Origin: DATDAW01 sp036524675
GTDB lineage: Bacteria > Verrucomicrobiota > Verrucomicrobiia > Chthoniobacterales > DASVRZ01
Length of the DNA: 64,000 nucleotides
NCBI GenBank assembly: GCA_036524675.1
Contig: DATDBU010000113.1
Coordinates: forward strand, 62,001-126,000
Direction of reading: 5' to 3'
Made by a program: the position numbers and the translations under genes. The first letter of the stretch is position 1; every line of letters starts with the position of its first letter. The notes below the pieces were generated by a model that worked only from the letters and a program-made list of their open reading frames with translations, made no database searches and was not told where the DNA came from. This document shows, piece after piece, positions 60,836 through 64,000 of this stretch.

Positions 60836-62656
60836 TCAGTGGACCTCGATTTCGTACGGCAGCCGAGCGTAAACGCCGCGAGGATCGTTAAAGGACTTAA
60901 AAAACTCCAATGCCGCCTTGACCTGCGAAAGCTCCCGGCTCGCCGGGCCAAACACTCGGGACAGTGGATCGCGCCTTTCTCCCAAGGCTTCCGCGATTTG
61001 TTCAGACAACTCCTTCGCCGCGGGATATTCCACGATTCGGATGCCCTCACTGCTGCCGCTAATTTTTTTGGCGTAGGTAAGGGCCGACTCCAAACCACCC
61101 GTTTCATCGACCAATCCCAGTTTTACGGCTTCGGCACCTGACCAGACGCGACCTTGGGCAATTTCGTTAACTTTATCCACCGGGATTTTGCGAGCCTCGG
61201 CAACTCTCTTAAGAAAATTTGTGTAAATCTGATCCACAAACCCCTGAACAACTGCGAGTTCCTCAGATGTCTTAGGGCGCGAAACGGTAAAAATATTTGC
61301 GTTCTTGCTCGTGGCGACACTGTCAAACGTCACCCCGAAATTGTTCGCCAGCGTCTGGATGTTCGGCAGCAGGCCAAACACGCCGATTGATCCCGTAATC
61401 GTGTTCGGTTCGGCAAAGATGCGATCGGACGCCGTCGAAATCCAATACCCACCAGAAGCGGCGACTGTTCCCATACTCACTATTACCGGTGTTTTAGCCT
61501 CACGCAGCAGCGCAAGTTCATGCTGGATCAATTCGGAAGCAACCGCGCTGCCGCCAGGACTGTTCACACGGAGGACAACGGCTTTCACATTGTTGTCGGC
61601 CCGAATTTGACGCAGGATTTTTGCGAAGCGATCACCGCCAACATTGTCTTTCTGGCCGCTACCATCAACAATCTCTCCTTCGGCATATACGATCGCAATT
61701 TTGGAATCGCCTTTCGATGTGGCTGCATTTGCTGTGCGCGCCACGTAGCTGGAATAAGCACCCATATCAACCTGCTTAAATGTGTGGCTCCTTACGGAAT
61801 CAGTGCCGGCGAGCTTCTTCAAGTGCTCAATCACCTCCGGCAAGTAAGCCGTTTTTGTTGCAAAACCTTTCTGAACAGCGACTTCCGACAGGAGGAATCC
61901 CGTCTTGTCAGCCAGCGACTGGTATTCCGCTGGCGAAACGTTGCGTGTCAGTTCGACTGTGCCCCGATACTCGCCCCACAAATCATCAATCAACTTTTGA
62001 GATTGTTCACGGTTCTCCGGACTCATTTTGTTAAGAACGAACGGTTCGACAAAGGACTTGTATTTGCCTACCCGCGTCACCTGAATGCCAATCCCATATT
62101 TCTGAAAGGCATCTCCAAAAAATGTCCTTTCCGACGCGAAACCCGTGACGTCAATAGCTCCGAACGGGTTCAGGTAGACTTCATCCGCTGCCGATGCCAG
62201 ATAATAGTCTCGTTTGGAAGGAGTTACGACATAGGAAACTACTTTCTTCCCCGATTTCCTGAAATCCAGAATAGCTTCTCGAACTTCCTTCAATGCACCA
62301 AATCCCGCCCCGTATCCTTCCGGACGCAGGCTGCCCGTGAGGAACAATGAACTGATCTTCGGATCCTTCGAAGCGGCATCAAGGGCAGTGAGCACCTCGC
62401 GCAGCGAATAGCGGCGCGTGTCATCGCCTTCCGTCAACTTTGAAATTGCGCGCTGAAATTCCGATTCCGCAGGTGCATCGGGAATGTTCGCATCAAGATT
62501 GAAAACAAGCGCCGACCCGTTTTCGACACTCAACTCATTCGGTTTTCCAAGCAACGCGAGCCCCAGAAATGCGATAATCCCCATGACGAAAAGAAACCCG
62601 CAGAACAAAGCCAGTCCAAAAAACGTGGCGAAGACGGTTTTAAAAAATCCTTTCAT
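60836..62656 (-). CDS. sppA: Signal peptide peptidase SppA, long (67K) type
   Basis: 606 residues from ATG 62656; a GTG six bases upstream is the alternative. One N-terminal membrane anchor (about 8-35), then two tandem S49 domains. The lysine base is in the first domain (R-V-G-K-Y-K-S-F-V-E-P-F), and the nucleophile serine in the second (V-N-S-P-G-G-S-A-V-A-S). This split Lys/Ser dyad is the hallmark of E. coli-type SppA. Degrades cleaved signal peptides at the inner membrane. Lies 76 bases upstream of the fumarase gene. Confidence 0.95.
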   Translation of the reverse strand: MKGFFKTVFATFFGLALFCGFLFVMGIIAFLGLALLGKPNELSVENGSALVFNLDANIPDAPAESEFQRAISKLTEGDDTRRYSLREVLTALDAASKDPKISSLFLTGSLRPEGYGAGFGALKEVREAILDFRKSGKKVVSYVVTPSKRDYYLASAADEVYLNPFGAIDVTGFASERTFFGDAFQKYGIGIQVTRVGKYKSFVEPFVLNKMSPENREQSQKLIDDLWGEYRGTVELTRNVSPAEYQSLADKTGFLLSEVAVQKGFATKTAYLPEVIEHLKKLAGTDSVRSHTFKQVDMGAYSSYVARTANAATSKGDSKIAIVYAEGEIVDGSGQKDNVGGDRFAKILRQIRADNNVKAVVLRVNSPGGSAVASELIQHELALLREAKTPVIVSMGTVAASGGYWISTASDRIFAEPNTITGSIGVFGLLPNIQTLANNFGVTFDSVATSKNANIFTVSRPKTSEELAVVQGFVDQIYTNFLKRVAEARKIPVDKVNEIAQGRVWSGAEAVKLGLVDETGGLESALTYAKKISGSSEGIRIVEYPAAKELSEQIAEALGERRDPLSRVFGPASRELSQVKAALEFFKSFNDPRGVYARLPYEIEVH

Positions 62657-62890
62657 GGGCACAAAAAAGTTGATGTTGCATTCACTGGACGCGATACAGC
62701 CCTCACCGTCAATCCGGTTTCACAATAGCCGAATACACTAACCACCCGAGCACAAGGAAACTCCGCTCCTTATACACTTCACGGGCGTCGATGGTGTGTC
62801 GCGCTGGATTCAACAGCTTCTCAATTCCAATCTTGCTTCCGCCACGGAATATAATTGTCAGACCGGCAATTTCGAAGCAAGCTCCGCTAC

Positions 62891-63343
62891 ATGCCCCACC
62901 GGAAAAAGAGGAAGATCGCTGCTCTATCTCATCCGTTTCAACGACAGCTTGCGCTTCCTCACGAGGGTCGCTTTTTCGACCTGCGCCTGATTTTCGACGA
63001 CCTCAACGCGCGTTACTTTGGTTCCAGCCTGACTGGATTCCGGATACTTTGGGGCCGACGTCGTAAACTAAAGCCCATCGCCTACTTTGTTTTTGGGACA
63101 ATCCAGGAAGAGGACAAAATCATTCGGATTCATCCCTCGCTCGACGCGTCGTTCGTACCGTTCTGGTTTATCGAATACGTTATCTATCACGAGATGCTGC
63201 ATGCCGTCGTCCCGGACGAGACATTTCCGTCCGGCCGGCGAAAGGTGCATACCCAGGAATTCTTGCGCAGAGAAAAGCTTTTTCCCCAATACCGCAAGGC
63301 GCGGAAATGGGAAGCCGAGAATCTTTGCCGGCTCCTGCGATAA
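62891..63343 (+). CDS. SprT-like zinc metallopeptidase-fold protein
   Basis: 150 residues from ATG 62891; a TTG at 62855 would add 12 residues. SprT-like fold with L-N-A-R-Y-F early, the metal motif Y-H-E-M-L-H (HExxH) around residue 102, and a downstream H-T-Q-E-F with a third likely histidine ligand. Cytoplasmic, no signal peptide. Relatives in eukaryotes (Spartan) degrade DNA-protein crosslinks; bacterial SprT-like proteins are uncharacterised. Confidence 0.85.
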   Translation: MPHRKKRKIAALSHPFQRQLALPHEGRFFDLRLIFDDLNARYFGSSLTGFRILWGRRRKLKPIAYFVFGTIQEEDKIIRIHPSLDASFVPFWFIEYVIYHEMLHAVVPDETFPSGRRKVHTQEFLRREKLFPQYRKARKWEAENLCRLLR

Positions 63344-63389
63344 GTGTCCTAAAAAAACGCACTCCGAGCCTGCGAAGAGGCCGGAACCT

Positions 63390-64000
63390 TCATTTTGCGG
63401 CGTCACCTTTGATCTGCTGTAGCACCGACTCGATTCCGGCGGCCGCAGCCTCATGACGGCTCGCCAATTGATACTCCCGCAACGCTTCGTCGCGCTTACC
63501 CTGGATCTGATAGTGTGCCCCCAAATAGGTGTGTAGTGCCAGCTGGTTCGGATCGAGGGCAAACGCACTATCCAAGTCACGCCTGGCCTCCGCGTGGCGG
63601 CCTAAAATATCGAGCGCTTGCGATCTCTTGATCCAGAATTTTTCTTCCTGCGGGAAAAGCACAATAGCGCGAGAAAACTGGCCGACGGCTTCTTCGCTCA
63701 TGACCTGAACGACTTTGGGGTTCGAGAATGACAACCCCAAAAGCCGCTTCGCTTCGCCAAAGTAATAAAAAAGATTCGGGTCGCCTTGCTCATACTTGAG
63801 CCCCAACTGCGCTTCACGACTTGCTTGCCGATAATTTTTGTCCCGTAAAGCCACACGAGCCCGTTCCGCATACCATTCTCCCGGAATATGTGGTGTCGCG
63901 TCGAACAGGAGGGCCACGCCGCATACCGCAGGCAAAATCCGCCAAGGCAGATACTTCAAAGTCTTTCGGTCGCCACTTCCGGCTTTCTCGCGCGCTTGCG
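63390..64000 (-). CDS. C-terminal part of a membrane protein with TPR tail (runs off window)
   Basis: The reading frame remains open to the right edge of the window, so only the C-terminal ~203 codons are seen. After a basic, Lys/Arg-rich loop there is one hydrophobic helix (I-L-P-A-V-C-G-V-A-L-L-F), then TPR repeats (A-L-R-D-K-N-Y-R-Q-A-S-R-E-A, Y-F-G-E-A-K-R-L-L-G, A-L-D-I-L-G-R-H-A-E-A-R). A TTG at 63959 could start a shorter protein, but the layout resembles O-antigen-ligase/polymerase proteins with a C-terminal periplasmic TPR domain. That assignment is tentative. Confidence 0.6.
   Translation of the reverse strand, partial: QAREKAGSGDRKTLKYLPWRILPAVCGVALLFDATPHIPGEWYAERARVALRDKNYRQASREAQLGLKYEQGDPNLFYYFGEAKRLLGLSFSNPKVVQVMSEEAVGQFSRAIVLFPQEEKFWIKRSQALDILGRHAEARRDLDSAFALDPNQLALHTYLGAHYQIQGKRDEALREYQLASRHEAAAAGIESVLQQIKGDAAK

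Noticed and set aside
1..64000. CRISPR array, prophage or insertion sequence
   Set aside because: No spaced identical repeats, transposase, integrase or phage structural genes were seen on either strand.

Overview
The window is a gene-dense chromosomal segment of a Gram-negative bacterium, most probably a soil-type member of the Verrucomicrobiota (Chthoniobacterales-like). The main reasons are a very long GreA with a ~450-residue N-terminal extension (a trait I associate with the Verrucomicrobiota/Chlamydiota side of the PVC group), many small TPR, DUF1573 and DUF362 proteins, an ExbB-ExbD-ExbD unit, an Mla-type lipid transporter, and BamD- and LptE-like proteins that imply an outer membrane with lipopolysaccharide. 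No phage, insertion sequence or CRISPR array was seen.

Layout: 1-1.7 kb, a frameshifted ABM-domain membrane protein and a MobA-like nucleotidyltransferase; 1.7-5.1 kb (minus), PpiD-like chaperone, TPR protein and metG; 5.2-7.9 kb (plus), TPR protein, ExbB with a zinc ribbon and two ExbD; 8-12.2 kb (minus), peptidoglycan-binding protein, tRNA-Val, mlaD/F/E and an RRM protein; 12.3-15.1 kb, a fungal-type cytosine deaminase, an L,D-transpeptidase and a CslA-like glycosyltransferase; 15.2-24.2 kb, a secreted protein, mpl, a polyprenyl diphosphate synthase, long greA, kdsD and gyrA; 24.8-30.4 kb, a PAS-PP2C phosphatase, a sugar isomerase/oxidoreductase pair, a DUF362 protein and a squalene/phytoene synthase; 30.4-32.8 kb (minus), an ECF sigma factor, a membrane anti-sigma candidate and an HtrA homologue that has lost its whole catalytic triad, preceded by the stub of a YugP-like protease gene; 32.9-37.5 kb, hflX, a prolyl oligopeptidase and an Xaa-Pro peptidase; 38.2 kb, a degenerate MobA-like paralogue; 39.2-44.3 kb, Czc-type metal efflux genes without an adaptor gene; 44.7-52 kb, cupin, purM/purF, slyX, PCD, cysK and a YfgM/BamD/LptE-like envelope trio; 52-57.8 kb, tRNA-Gln, a cysteine-rich envelope trio (DUF1573, rhodanese, MauE) and purSQL; 57.8-64 kb, a second L,D-transpeptidase, class I fumarase, SppA, a SprT-like protein and the C-terminal part of a TPR membrane protein that runs off the window.

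The dominant theme is envelope construction and surveillance: peptidoglycan recycling and remodelling (mpl, two YkuD enzymes), KDO precursor (kdsD), isoprenoids, lipid trafficking (mla), outer-membrane assembly, SppA and ExbB/D. The most unusual unit is the sigma/anti-sigma/pseudo-HtrA operon, which is laid out like an envelope-stress circuit, but its DegS-like member cannot be a serine protease. GyrA carries Gln and Pro at the two classical quinolone-contact positions.
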